Shown here: piece after piece, positions 25,300 to 37,979 of the stretch
How positions within the stretch are numbered: position 1 is the stretch's first letter
Layout of the letters: each line of letters begins with the position of its first letter
Source of the DNA: Lindgomyces ingoldianus
Lineage: Eukaryota; Ascomycota; Dothideomycetes; Pleosporales; Lindgomycetaceae
Direction: 5' to 3'
DNA: 64,000 nucleotides
NCBI RefSeq assembly: GCF_010093535.1
Contig: NW_022985163.1
Span: 1,519,766 to 1,583,765 of the forward strand
Notes under the pieces: model-generated
The model's database searches: none
What the model saw: the letters and a program-made list of their open reading frames with translations, nothing else
What the model was told of the DNA's origin: nothing
Translations under genes and position numbers: made by a program

Positions 25300-26090
25300 A
25301 GGGATACTATATAAAGTATTACACATACTGCCTATTAAGAACGTAATCCTTTATGCTTTTACATTAATAGAAGCCTAGTTATATACTTAGGTGCTTAGTT
25401 ATAAGTTAAGCAAAACTAAATCTAGGCTCTTTAAGAATACATTTTCTAATATAATTTTACAGCTAAATATACTCTATACTGCAATATTACGCAGGGTATA
25501 AATAACTTTTCTTAGTAAGAACCTCCTTACTTTAAAGGCGCGCATGTATAGCCCTAGATTAAAAAGAAGCTAAATAGGATATAATATAACACTTAGAGTC
25601 TCTGTTAAAGGGCCTTTTAGAGAGTGGCCTCTGCTAGAGCATCTTATACAAGCAACCTTTGCAGATTCTGTAGACCTATTAGATCCTGCATAGGTGTGGG
25701 TGAACACTATATTAACTTATGTTAGTATTTACTGTTTTAGTTTTATGCTTTTAACTTACACAGCGTGTAAGCAAGCGCAACTAGAGTAGGCTAAAAGTAG
25801 ATATATATAGGAATTAGAGAGTAGATATAGCTAATACAGATTTATCTAGTTAGAGGGCTTAGTAGAGTTAGTACTAGATCTATATTTAGGGACTTAGAAA
25901 TAGGCATGCGTGACCTCTTAGTTCTCTAGTTAAGCCTATGCGCTAACGCTTATAGATAAACTTATAATTAACCTTTACTAAAGCCCTAGCCTAGTTTATC
26001 TTAAAGAAGAGTTGCTTTCTAGCTAGGAAGTAAAAAAGGTAGAACTATATCTAAATAGCCTATTAGCTTACCTACATATAAGAATTAAAT
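25300..26090 (+). pseudogene. Unassigned RIP-degraded gene relic
   Basis: A plus-strand frame can be read for about 260 codons through stops that are nearly all TAG/TAA (CAG/CAA type). Visible words include GPFREWPLLEHLIQATFADS, ILTYVSIYCFSFMLLT and QAQLE, then ELLSS. The opening part (VLHILPIKNVIFYAF) is faintly like the segment of SNF2-type helicases after the last N-lobe motif, but no diagnostic helicase motif is present, so I leave it unassigned. Confidence 0.4.
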
Positions 26091-27000
26091 TAAGTATAAA
26101 AGGCTAATGTATAAAAAAAATAGTTGCAGTAATAAATTTTTTTAGTTTTTAGTAGATTAGAGGACTAGTCTTATAAAAAGAATAAATTTTATTATACCTT
26201 TTACACAACATTACATTTTTTTCTAGCTACTTTACTAAGATGCAGACTTTCTAACTTTAAGCAGTGCGCTTGTTTATTTATTGTGCTACTATCTATGTAG
26301 TAGTTTACAGCAAGGGACAAACACTTTAATAGATTATTAGGAGTTACTTTGTAACTATAACATGTGTTAATTAAACAGATAAGTCTTTATATAACTTACT
26401 AACATGCTATTAGAAAGCTAAGAAGTTATTATAATAGTGTTAGTTGTATACTATGTCACTCTAGTTGCGCACCTTAGTTGTTATAATTACTAATTTAGGT
26501 TAGTTTTAAACACATGTTAAGCTAAACCTGTAACTGCTAAGCTATAGCTAGTAAAGCTACAGAAAATTTCCCCTTCTTTTTTCTTTAAACTTTACGCGTA
26601 TCTATAATTGCAACTCCTAGATGTCTAATAATTACTTATAACTATAGTCTTTTAACTAGGATCTTGCTAAATATTGCAAAATTAAATAGAAGCCTAGAGT
26701 TAAACTCTAGAAACACTTACTTTCTCTTATTATAAGTTTTGTAAAGTTATAATAGCATGTTATAATTACCTTTAAAAGATCCCTTTATTTAGATAAAGCA
26801 GCTTGCGCAAATAGAAAGAAAAAGTGCATAGATCTACAAAACCTTTATTTATGCCTTAATTTTAACTGTTTAAAGCTTGTTAATAACATAGTAACAGAGC
26901 TTCTTATTAAGTAGGAACACAATAACACTTCTCTAGCTTATAAGAATAATATTACTTTACCTAATAGTGTTTTTTTATTAAAAACTACACTTTATGTTAA
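26091..27000. other. AT-rich RIP-degraded DNA, no gene seen
   Basis: TA-rich with closed frames. Nothing recognisable between the two relics. Confidence 0.5.
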
Positions 27001-27870
27001 TAGTAAGTACTTCTTTGTGTATACTAAACTGTAACTTTGTGTGTGTAAAGATTTATTCTATGTGCAGTTTCCTACTATTAATTACAACACACATACAACT
27101 ATAAAGCTTTCTACAATCACTACAATCCGCCAGCTTAGCGCTGGTGTACATGAAGTGCACGTTAGTAGTAGAAAGCAGTTGTATGTTTATAAGTAAGTAG
27201 ACAAGCTGCTCTATAAACCTAAAGATAGCAAGGTTCTTAGTTAAGAGCTGCAGAACCTTTAGCTGTTCTATAGCACAAAGAGTATTGTACAGCTAGTAGC
27301 AGCAGTTGTCTCTTGCAATCTATATTGTACTTTTAGAGAAACTGCAGCGTACAAGGCCTTTAAAGCATACAACTCTAATCAATCTGCGGGGTCTAGTGAA
27401 ACACATTAGTCCGACCAAAACACGAACACAGCTCCCTCGACTGTTCTACACAGCGTCCTTCTCAAATACCATCTAAATAGCACATTAGCAGATGCGCTAC
27501 AGAGCTTACAAGAGACTCCATAAATAACTAGTACATAGCAAAGATAGAGGCTATAAATTATTAAAGCACTGTCCTATATTTATAAGCAACAGATAACATA
27601 TATAGATCTTAAGCTATTAAATATCTTAATTAGCGCAGAGAATAACATAGTGTTAAGTAATGTTAGCAGAATTAGAGGCGTTACAAGGAACTATCTAGCG
27701 CTAGAGATGCTTAATGTACTAGACCTACTTGCTAAAAGCTTAGAAGCACAGACATAGAATAATATATAAGCGCTTAGCAAGATAATCTTAGATATAAGAG
27801 ACGCTACATTAAATAAAATTAAAAAAAAGCAACTCTTAAAAATTATATAAGTTGCTATAGTAGATAAACC
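27001..27870 (+). pseudogene. RIP-degraded serine/threonine-kinase-like relic
   Basis: From about 27122 one frame reads IRQLSAGVHEVHVSSRKQLY, a beta-rich N-lobe, then VQLVAAVVSCNLY, LLKYHLNSTLADALQSLQ, ALSYIYKQQITYIDLKLLN, ILISAENNIVLSNVSRI and NYLALEML. The line-up matches a kinase: hinge with glycine-type linker, the catalytic loop H-x-D-L-K-x-x-N seen here as YIDLKLLN, a degraded metal-binding strand, and the activation-segment end (APE seen as ALE). About ten internal TAA/TAG stops are explained by C-to-T or G-to-A change, and no frameshift is needed. A small less-mutated patch with several CpG sites lies at 27385-27450. It is a dead gene. The parent family is probably a lineage-specific fungal kinase, but I cannot name it. 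Confidence 0.6.
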
Positions 27871-30229
27871 TTTATCTTGTCTATTTTTTTACTAAATTAT
27901 TTCTTTATTTCTAAGCATTTAAGCTTTATAAATTAACATTATTAAAATTAAAGCTGCTATCTATGCAATTGCCTATCTAAGCGCTTTAGTAAAAAGATTT
28001 AGCAGTAACCTATTATTTCTTACCTAAACCTTCTTAACAAATACTATACTTTTTATTACATCTAGAAAAATAGCATAAACCTCTAGTAGTTTTTAAATCT
28101 TCTAAGCTACTATTACACACCTTTTTTGCCTTCTTAGCTTTATTACATGCCTTCTAAAGATATTTTGTGTAATGTCTACAAGAATAGACACAAGTTAAAT
28201 ATAAATATATAGCGTAATTAATTTAGTCTGTACTAGAGATTTTTAATATATTAATTAACTACTTACTTGCTAAATTCTTATTAAATAATGTAGAAACTCT
28301 ACTTACCTAATACTTTAAGGTGCTAACATAGTGTTTTTTAATTAGGCTACCTTTGCTTTGTTTAAGAAGGTATAATAAGGGAATACTTATGCTTAGCTAT
28401 TTATGCTAACCCCTAGAATAGGTACTCTAAATTCTAGCACAACTAAGATAGCCTAGAAGTATTAGAGAAGAAGGTATGTATATAAGAACAGTATAGTTAG
28501 CTTTGCAGTTAAGGAGGCAGGTCTTATAAAAAGTGTAGTGTACAGAGAAAAAGAGTTAAGTAGTAATAGTTTAAAACTGTCTGCTTAAAGATTAGCATTA
28601 AGTGTTATTAATAAAGTAGAGAGTTACCTACCTACTTTAAAGCTAGAATATTTTATCCCTTGCACTAGGCGTCTAGATTACATTTATAACTAAAGTTTAA
28701 ATTTTTATTAATTAACTTTTATAGTTAATCTTCTTAACTTATCTTCTAGCTGCTCTATAGTACTTTTAAAAGTAGTAGTAGCTTTAGCTCTAAGTGTTCT
28801 GCAATTATTAGAAGGGATGCAGAAGCTAGTTTTTATGTAACAAGTCTAGTAGACTTTAGTTACTAGCTTGCAAAGCGCTTCTTTGCTATAACTACCTTAG
28901 GCAATTATAACTTTAAGGTAGGACATCTGCACTATTAGTGTCTTGCAAATACTGTGCAGAGCGCGCTGTTTTAAAAGTTGTAGTTTGCTAACGCTAGGTC
29001 ACATGCTCCCCTTAGGTAACATAAGTTAAGCGGCAGTCTACTAGGGTGCTGCTTAAGGCTTGCTTAGTCTTTAAGTAAAGCTGCTTTGTTTTTAAGCTGC
29101 TTACATTGCAGGTTAGTATCTTAACACTGCTGCTGCCTTCTTCTGCCTAGTATCATGTGCTACTATTTAGGGAACTAGCCATCTAAGGTGCTTAAGCTAG
29201 TAGTAACTTCTGTTTAGCTCTTATAATAGATTATAGTGCTTAGGGCAAAAAGGCCTATCTTCTAGTCTACATATAGTTAAGAATAGTTATAGAGTATAAC
29301 ATTAAAGTTTTTTATTAAAAAATTAGGTCTCCTAACCTAATATTACAGCAGGTAACATTTAGTGTAGATGTATACTAGCGCTTAAAGTATAAGAATAAGT
29401 TAAACTTTAGCTAGCGTTTAGCAGATTATAAGCTAATAAAAAGTGCTAATGTTTTTCTAGCTAGCCTCTTAGCCTTCACGCAGACGCTTTTACTTTCTTT
29501 TTTTAACTATCTCTTTTTATATATCTTTTTATATCTTACGCTTCTTTAAGTAAGCTATAATAATTTGTAATGCTAATATAGTTATAATTACAGATAATCT
29601 AGTCTAGGCTAATAAGTAGAGGCCTAGACAGCTTTCACAACTTTTTTAATTTAATATGTAAGGATGTAGGTGTTCCTAGTTCTACTTAAGTGTTAGATTA
29701 GGTTAGAAATAAAGGTAAAATGTACTAGTTATAGTATAGCGTAATTCTAATGTATGCACAGAAACCTAGGATCTATTAGTTATTCTTGTTTCTGCTCTAT
29801 AATCTCTCTCTGCCTCTTATTATCTGCCTTTAAGCTGTAGTAGTAGGAACCTTTTTAAAAATTTATTAAAACTTATAGCAGCAGTTAACTCTAAAGACTT
29901 TAACATTAAATAAATAACCCCTCTTCTAAAAGTAATACTTAGTAAAGTGTTTAACAATGTTATCTAGAATAAGGTTTACAATGCTGTTACTAAATTAACC
30001 CTTTTACTTTATTTTTTATTGTTTTTTTAGTAAACACTATAGTTTTGCAGCATAAGCAGCTTTACAAACTTAACTAAACACTGCAAATACATAGATAATG
30101 TGCTAAAGGAGGAGCTAAGGCCTATGTATATTAGGGTCTCTAGTTTTTTTAAAGCCTTCTTTAGCAAAATCACAGGCCTCTAGCCAGCAGCGTAGGCTGT
30201 GTTTAAAAGGTGTAAAGTAGGGGATAACC
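27871..30229. other. AT-rich RIP-degraded DNA, no gene seen
   Basis: Mostly TA-rich. A somewhat less mutated stretch lies at 28900-29180 (GCGCGCTG near 28960). Frames are closed and no domain was recognised. Confidence 0.5.
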
Positions 30230-31960
30230 CTCTCTACTAGGACAAAAGCAGCTGGCAGGGCTGGCCTAAAGGGGCAAGGGAAAAGGATGTCCTAAGCTAG
30301 TTTACAGAGGTTACAGGCTAATTTATAGACTTTATAAAAGAGCACTAGCCTGCCTCTAGAACTTAATAGCAACTGTTAGCACAGCCCTATTAGCCCTTAT
30401 AAAGCTCTATAGCTAACTGCAAGCTAGATGTTAGCTTTATAGATAACTTAAGCGCTAGTGTAGACTTAAAATGCTACTAGAAGTAGATTTTTATGCTAGA
30501 AGAGCTTAAAAGTAACTTATTAGCTAATAAAGCCTTAAAAGCGTAGCTAGACCTAGGGCAATATGTAAAGGAGATGCTAGCTGCTTAAAATAGTTGCTGC
30601 TTTATCCTTAGCTTTACTTTCTATAAATTACTTCTGCAGCTGTAGGAGTTTAACTAACTAAGGGGTATCACGTCTACGCAGTTTAATATTAATAAAGACA
30701 GGCTATAATTTATATTTATAGTGTTAGGGTTCCTCTAGCTAAATAAGAAGCAGCTTAGATTTAACCCTTCTATTATTACAGCTAAAGACAGTTAGTACAT
30801 TAAGATTAAATAAAATAATCTAAAAAAACACCTTATTATTAATAAAGTAATAAAGTAAGCACTTTATATTACTAGCTAGGCCACAACCTGCTAGAAAGCC
30901 TATTATAAAGAAGATAATTTATAAATGCCTTTTATTATTAAAGACTTATAGCAGTTTCTAGAGCGTAAGGAGGAGAAAGAGCTGTTGCGCAAAGCAACTA
31001 ACAAGGGCGTAGTTAATGTCGCAAGATACTACCACCATGAAACAGTCTGTGTAGGTAGCTAGGACAACAATATCCACAGGAACGTGCGACAAGGTCTAGA
31101 CATAATAAAAGTAAAAAACTATAAACTAGAAAGCTTAATGCTGCCTTTAAGCACAGTTAGACGCCGCATCTCGCGGAAAGGCTGAAGCGCGGCCGGACAG
31201 AAGCGGTCCTTAAGCTGTACAGACGTCCTGTTGCCGCCCAGCAAGCGTACGTGTTTAAGCTTTCTAGTAAAAAGTAAAAAGGCAATAGTAAATTAAGTGC
31301 ATTACTATGTTATTATCTAAGACTATAGGAAGGCTATCTATAAGGTAAACTTAAGAGTTAGGCTTCTTACTGCGCTAGAAGGTTGTATTAAAGAATACAA
31401 GTTATTACACACCTATGCTAGTATACTGCAACGCAATATCTTACTAAATAATCTTATAGTAAACAAAGAAAATAATAACCTATTATAGTGCACGTTTTTA
31501 ATTAACCTTAACCTTGTAATTAAAGAGCAACAAAAAAATTATTTAGAAGCATAAAAAAAGACTAGTACATAAGCATTTATAGCAATTAAAGTGCTTCTAG
31601 ACAATAAAAAGCATTTGTTTATACATAATCTAGAATTATTCTTCTAGGTGCTCTTCTAGATGTGTATTTACTATAATAGGCTAAACTAGAAGAGAGTTGT
31701 TTTATAATTTAAAAAGTAAAATTACCTTAACATAAAAAAGTTAGCTAACTTAAAAAAAGTGTTGTAGGTAATAAAAAAGATTTTCTTAGAATAGTAAAAA
31801 AAAACTTTACACTATATTATTAACTATTAATCCCTTACATTAACTAATTACAGAGGAAGGTGTTTTCTAATAGTAAGAGATAAAGAGAGCTAAACCTAAA
31901 GTTATATTTAAAAATAAAAGAAATACTCTAAACAGCTCTAAGTAACTTAAAGGAATTAAA
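30230..31960 (+). pseudogene. FunK1-type fungal protein kinase relic
   Basis: FunK1 is a fungal-specific protein kinase family, often expanded and found in unstable regions. From 30961 a single frame runs without frameshift. It reads ERKEEKELLRKATNKGVVNV, then ARYYHHETVCVG, NVRQGLDI, a Ser/Arg-rich linker ending PPSKRTC, DYRKAIYK, VRLLTALEGCIKEYKLLHTY, ILQRNILLNNLIV and FLINLNLVIKEQ, and later HNLELFF. This is the FunK1 order. The catalytic HRDIS motif now reads QRNIL and the LIDLDLA motif reads LINLNLV, both by single transitions. The upstream part (30241-30960) reads as the FunK1 N-terminal region (GWPKGARKKD, KLDVSFIDNLS). Internal stops are all of the C-to-T/G-to-A type. The kinase is dead. 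Its linker region retains unusually high GC. Confidence 0.8.
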
Positions 31961-34160
31961 AGGATATATACTTTATGCCTTATTAATCTAACATACTCTA
32001 TCTGCCTCTAAATTTTAGCCTTTTCTAGCGTTTATATAAGATAATATTAACGTAATTCTTTATAAAATAAGGCATAGTGTGTTTTTTTATTTAATAATGT
32101 TCTATGTCTTACTATATCTCTAGAATTATTATTTTAACAGAAGAGCTTAACTTCTTTAAATATACTAGTAATCTTATTTTAAAGATTAAGAGCATAGATG
32201 CATCTAGTTTAGGCATATACATAAAAGATACACTAATAGTACAGCCTTTAGCATTTTTAGTAGTAATATACTTTAGAAAAACATTAGCATAGCTAGTCAC
32301 TTCTGCATCTCTCCTGTCTTAGCGTATAGAGTTTTAAGCAGAAGACCTGTTTACTACCCTGCTACCTTACTATGCTTAAACAACTTAGATCCCTCTGCTT
32401 GCTCTCTTAGCAATCCTACCTCCTGCGCTACTACCCCTCTCCTGCCGCTATATTAAGCGTTTAACGCTGTAATATAGCTTACTTATTACGCAATTAAAAG
32501 CAAGCTTTTAAAAGTTTTAATTATTATATAAAAAAAAACTTAGCGCAACATAGATAAGAATAGCAGACCTTATAAACAAGCACAGCAGACACCTTATAGG
32601 CATAAGCATAGCAGACGCCTAACAAACAAGCACTTTAAGCATAGCAGACAATAAGCATATCAGACGTTTTAAAGGCTTAACGCTAATATTTAATAAGTTT
32701 ATAATGTTAATACTATTTATTAGAATAATATATAACTTTAGACAATAGTAAGGCAGCACTGCTATAAGAAATAAGAGAATTATAAGCTGTCTAGAAGTAT
32801 AGAAAATAGAATAGGGATAATTAGAACATTAAATACCTGTAGATGTTAACAGACAAGGTAGTAGCTTAGCAAAGCGTTAGCAAGGTCTTAGACACTAGAT
32901 AATTAGAAGTTATGTCTAGAAGGAGTGCACAGCAGGAAGCCTTAGCGCGCAGTAATAACAGCTATATGTTCCTACTAACATTATTTTTCTAGTTACACCT
33001 ACTACTCTATAATGTTATATAAAGTAGGGTATGCAATCTTATAAAAGTTTATTATCTTTTAAATGTTATTTTACTTCTTACTTACTCTATAACTATGCAT
33101 GTTTAACTCTTTAGGTGGGAGTAAGCTTGTGTGTACTACTGCGTATCTCTTTTGCATAGTAACTAGGTCTAGTTTAGTCTGTTGCATATTACACTTACTA
33201 TGTTTCTATGCTTATTCTTGCAGTTTCTAGGTCTAAAGAGTGCTGCACTAGTACATCCCTTATTCTTAACAACTGTAATATTTGCCCTAGGGAACAATGT
33301 TAGTATTGCTAGAAAGCGCAGTTAGTGTACTTATTTCACCTAGGTTGCCTTTATATACCTTATTAGTTGCTTAATAGCTAGAAACTGCTTAAAGACAACA
33401 GCTAGCACTTATAATGTGCTTAAGCAATAGCGCATGTACTAGTCTTGCAGAACATGCAAGCTCTAACACACTAATTACTTATTAACACCTAGTATATATT
33501 ATTCTAAAGGATTATAAATATAGTATCTAATTAGACGCTACTAGCACACCTACTATAACAACTTTAAGATAATCTACTTACAGAGCTTTAAAAACACGTC
33601 TTTGCTTTTTTACTTAACAGTCTAGGCAGCTATCCTATCTTCTGCAAAAGTACTCTTAATGTGCTTAAAAAGCTGTGCTTATGGCTAGAAAATTAACATT
33701 ATAGTGTATCTTACAATAGTGCGCTGTTCGCGCGATAGAGTAGTACTAAGCAGCTGTTATGTCTTATAGGTTTTTATAATAATTATGTTTAAAGCTTAGT
33801 GCAAATTAGCATAGCTAACAAAAGCTAAAAGTACATTATAATTTAATAGCATAATTCTTATATTACTAATATAGCCTTTATTAGTTGTAACTTAGATCTA
33901 GCGTTAGCTACAGTGGCTACAGCGCCCTTGCGTTCTACCTTTAATTATTACTTTATAGGCGCCCTATGTTTAAGCACTGCTAGGCGTCTTCTCTTAAAAA
34001 AGGAGGCTTTAGACATAGTTTATAAGAGCAGTAAAATAAGTAAAAAGTGCAATAGTAAAAGGGCAGACAGCAGCTTTATAAAAAGGGGAGAGTAAGAGAA
34101 TAAAAGAGTGCGCGTAAAAGAGAGTAAACACTGTAGGTTAAGACCCTCTTTTATATATAT
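31961..34160. other. AT-rich RIP-degraded DNA, no gene seen
   Basis: TA-rich. Open frames of about 60 codons at 32104-32300 on both strands are low-complexity by-products. CpG remnants occur near 33720-33740 (TTCGCGCGA). No feature recognised. Confidence 0.5.
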
Positions 34161-34600
34161 ATATTTATACATATGTGGACTGCGTGGGGGGGCGGAGCTT
34201 AAGGGTGTTAGAAAGGGCTGCCCAGCAGAGAGCGCTGCGCCACTGCACAATAGGCAACCACAGTGCTAGGAAGCGCGCAGGCACATCTGGACACAGTTTG
34301 CAGGCTTCCGGACGCCAGAGTGAGCGGGCGGGTCAGGGGGGAACGCCGCTATATTGGATGAGGGAAGAGAGGGCGTGTATGGGAAGCCTTAGAGTCGGTC
34401 GACGAGGTGTGGGCGTTGGAGGGGAGAGCTGGTGCTAGCTTGTCACCAAAACTATCAGTAACGTAGGACGAGGCGGGCCCGGGAAACGATACATGACATA
34501 AGCAGATTTACGATACGGGCGGCCAGTGCCGACCAGGGCTTGGCGGGTAGCGCAAACGCCCGCCGTGGAGACTTTCTATTAACACAGTGCTTATTTGTTT
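34161..34600. other. GC-rich unmutated island in the AT-rich compartment, unassigned
   Basis: Roughly 430 bases with high GC and many CpG sites begin abruptly after a TATATATA stretch (34152-34165). An 87-codon plus-strand frame (34175-34438) has no recognisable motif and lacks a convincing start context. I found no terminal repeats or target duplication. It may be a young insertion, the surviving end of an element, or an LTR-like fragment. Confidence 0.4.
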
Positions 34601-35339
34601 TCATACTAGTTAAATCTTTATATAAACAGAACAGCTATAGATAAGCTTTTTAAAAGTTTTTACTTACGCTAAAAACACTATAATCTTAGTAGAAACTTAG
34701 AAAACTATAATCTTTTATGTTAATTAAGTTTTAGTAGATACTAACACGATCTATTAGCAAAGTAGATAAAATCTTGTAGTGTAACTAACACTATAAGTAA
34801 AAACATAATTTTGATTATAACAAATGTACCTTAAAAGTGTACCAGCTACTCTACTAAAAATCTACTAAATCTACACTCTATTCTAGTCTATAATAGCGCT
34901 TTGAAGCTTTGTAAAGCGTAGTATTGCATTCTATACTATTCTAGTACTACATCTACCTTCTTCTTACACTGCGCAAGTTATGTTATATCTTATAGCACTA
35001 TTTATAGTATCTTATAAGCTTATTTTTTATTACTATACAGTTTAAATTCTTTTAGAAATCTTAAGTATAGGCTATCTTTAAGTATAAAAGCACTTTTATA
35101 CTATAAGTATCTACTTTCTTTTATATAACTTATAACATATAGTAGCTGTATTTACTGCCCTAAGCTTAGCAACACGCTTTTATACTAATATAAGTTTATA
35201 TATAACTATTATTAGGCTTTTTAAAACTTTTTAAAAGCGTTTTTAATAACGTTTATAAGCGTTTTTAATAACGTTTATAAGCTATTTATATGCCTATAAA
35301 CTTTTTTATTAAACTAGTGTTAATTATAACTTAAATTAC
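34601..35339. other. AT-rich DNA with a 22-bp tandem duplication
   Basis: TA-rich with closed frames. Two copies of a 22-bp unit starting GCGTTTTTAATAACG lie at about 35234-35278. The sequence ends with ATTAC (35335-35339), the target duplication of the retrotransposon that follows. Confidence 0.5.
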
Positions 35340-35657
35340 TGTCACGATTGTGCACGAGTAAGGTTATAGAGCTTCACGGAGGTCTAGTTTAATTACTACG
35401 TGAGGTATTATAGTAGGTACAAGACGTTGTGTAAGGAATAGAAAAGTTTAGAAAGAAATTAGTAATTAAATACTTAGCTTAAAAGTCTAAGCGCTTTAAG
35501 TATAAATTAAGCCTATTCTAGGTTTATTTAGTGTTAAAGAAGTTTATGCTTAAGTTTATATCTATGTTATATTATGTTTATGTTAGACGTGCACTAATAA
35601 TACTCTAGTACGCGTCTAATACAGTTATGTCTAGGATCTAGAGAGGATACTGTAACA
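35340..35657 (-). repeat. Gypsy LTR, 318 bp, left copy (3' LTR in element orientation)
   Basis: Starts TGTCACG and ends TGTAACA. Its first ~165 bp keep C/G where the right copy has T/A; its last ~150 bp show the reverse. Confidence 0.92.
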
Positions 35658-36549
35658 GTACCCCCCCCTTTATTAGGAAGGGAATCCTTTACATTAGTAG
35701 TTCTAGCATTAAGTTGTCTTTATTAAAGTATAGGTTTAGTTTAAATAGGTATTAGGCATAAAATTAGGTTACTGTAGAGTTCTTTTATAGAGCTTCTACA
35801 AGTTCCTATAACAGTTTGTTGTATCTAGTTTATTTTATAAAGTATTTATAGATATGTTTCTTCTTATTAAACTAGATCTATTTAATGTCTTCTATAACAT
35901 ATTTTAGTTTATTATTTATAATAACAGGTTTAGGTAGCAGGTTTAGCTGTCTAAGTAGATAGTTAGATTTAAAGGCTGCTTAGCGCAGCAATAATATGTA
36001 GAACACAGGGTGTATCTTTATGCTGTTAGGTAAGATTAATTAGTAAGCATGTAATAAGACTATATAAGCTACTATAAAGGGGCTAAGGTTCTTCTAATTA
36101 AGTTTTTTTAATTATTAGTTTATTTAGATATTTCTAGCGTCTAGCTAGACCTTCTTACTAGCTACATACATAAGGGCAAGAGTTTAAAATTAGTTTACGT
36201 ACTCTTATTAAAAAGCTTAAGCCTATGTAAGCTTTTTATAAACATATTTAAATATATTTTAGATCTTATTAATAAGTCTATTTACATTTATTACTTATAT
36301 AAATTAATAAGTTAGTTAAGGGGTATTTAAAAGTAGTTTAAATTTTATTTAAAGGTAGTATCTATAGTTTGCTAAGAATAAGGATACTTATGTTAATTTA
36401 GATATTATGTTATTAGCTTTAAACTATGCTATAGCTAACTATTTTACTTAGTTATCTTACTAGTAGTTTATGTACACTTATAAAACTTATTTTATTATAG
36501 TGTTTATGTTCTTAGTCTAGCTGTTAGTCTCTAAGTAAAAAGCTATAAA

Positions 36550-37060
36550 TAGATAAAAGATAATTTAAAGCTATTTACAAAGTTTGTCCTAAAAGGCTAA
36601 GACAAACTGTGTACCTTTATCTAATATAATTATGTTAGGCAGGCTATAGTAAACTTATATGTATTAGTAGAATAACTAGGCTATATTAGGGGCAGTTATA
36701 GAGAAATATAGTATTAGGTGTTAATACTTAGTTAAGTAATTAACAACTACTATAATATTTATATACTCTTTAAATAAAAGTAGGTTTATAATAAAATTAA
36801 TTAATATATCTTTCTAAGCTTATTTAAGAATTAAGAGTAGTTTAAGTAGGCTATTATACTTTTTTTAAAAGGCTTTTACTTTACAGTAAGTATAGCAACA
36901 GGATACATATTAGCGTACAGTATAGAACATGCAGGGCTAGTAGTACTCTCTCTGTAGTAGGTTAAGAGTCTTTTCTCTGCCTAGGTGTTCTTTAACAGGC
37001 AAGTTATGTATAATTTAAAGTAGTTTAATTTTTAGTTTATTAAAATTAAAGATTATAAGT
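36550..37060 (-). pseudogene. Gypsy integrase remnant
   Basis: The reverse strand reads LLQREYY, SCCYTYC, a long INIIVVVNYLTKY strand and ILDKGTQFV. These are the zinc-binding region and the first two acidic blocks of a retroviral-type integrase core, degraded by RIP. Confidence 0.7.
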
Positions 37061-37249
37061 TAGTTATAGTAATATAGCTTACTATTTTAGTTTTTATAGT
37101 TAGCTAGTGTTACCTTTTTTAACTAACTAGTGCTGTTTTAGAGTAGGTCTAAAGTTTCTTAAATAAATTTATTATTTAGATACTTATTAGTAATAATTTA
37201 ATTAATTATTTATTTTATTTTATTTAAGTTAAGGTCTAAAAATAGCTTA

Positions 37250-37979
37250 NNNNNNNNNNNNNNNNNNNNNNNNNNNNNNNNNNNNNNNNNNNNNNNNNNN
37301 NNNNNNNNNNNNNNNNNNNNNNNNNNNNNNNNNNNNNNNNNNNNNNNNNNNNNNNNNNNNNNNNNNNNNNNNNNNNNNNNNNNNNNNNNNNNNNNNNNNN
37401 NNNNNNNNNNNNNNNNNNNNNNNNNNNNNNNNNNNNNNNNNNNNNNNNNNNNNNNNNNNNNNNNNNNNNNNNNNNNNNNNNNNNNNNNNNNNNNNNNNNN
37501 NNNNNNNNNNNNNNNNNNNNNNNNNNNNNNNNNNNNNNNNNNNNNNNNNNNNNNNNNNNNNNNNNNNNNNNNNNNNNNNNNNNNNNNNNNNNNNNNNNNN
37601 NNNNNNNNNNNNNNNNNNNNNNNNNNNNNNNNNNNNNNNNNNNNNNNNNNNNNNNNNNNNNNNNNNNNNNNNNNNNNNNNNNNNNNNNNNNNNNNNNNNN
37701 NNNNNNNNNNNNNNNNNNNNNNNNNNNNNNNNNNNNNNNNNNNNNNNNNNNNNNNNNNNNNNNNNNNNNNNNNNNNNNNNNNNNNNNNNNNNNNNNNNNN
37801 NNNNNNNNNNNNNNNNNNNNNNNNNNNNNNNNNNNNNNNNNNNNNNNNNNNNNNNNNNNNNNNNNNNNNNNNNNNNNNNNNNNNNNNNNNNNNNNNNNNN
37901 NNNNNNNNNNNNNNNNNNNNNNNNNNNNNNNNNNNNNNNNNNNNNNNNNNNNNNNNNNNNNNNNNNNNNNNNNNNNNNN
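37250..37979. other. Assembly gap (730 N)
   Basis: A run of 730 undetermined bases inside the gypsy element. The gap may be estimated rather than measured, so the element length of 5,386 bp is uncertain. Confidence 1.

Noticed and set aside
25300..26090. SNF2-type helicase
   Set aside because: Only one faint segment resembles the family, and no Walker, DEAH or C-terminal helicase motif is visible.
34020..34438. Short frames on both strands around the GC island
   Set aside because: No motif, and composition explains their openness.
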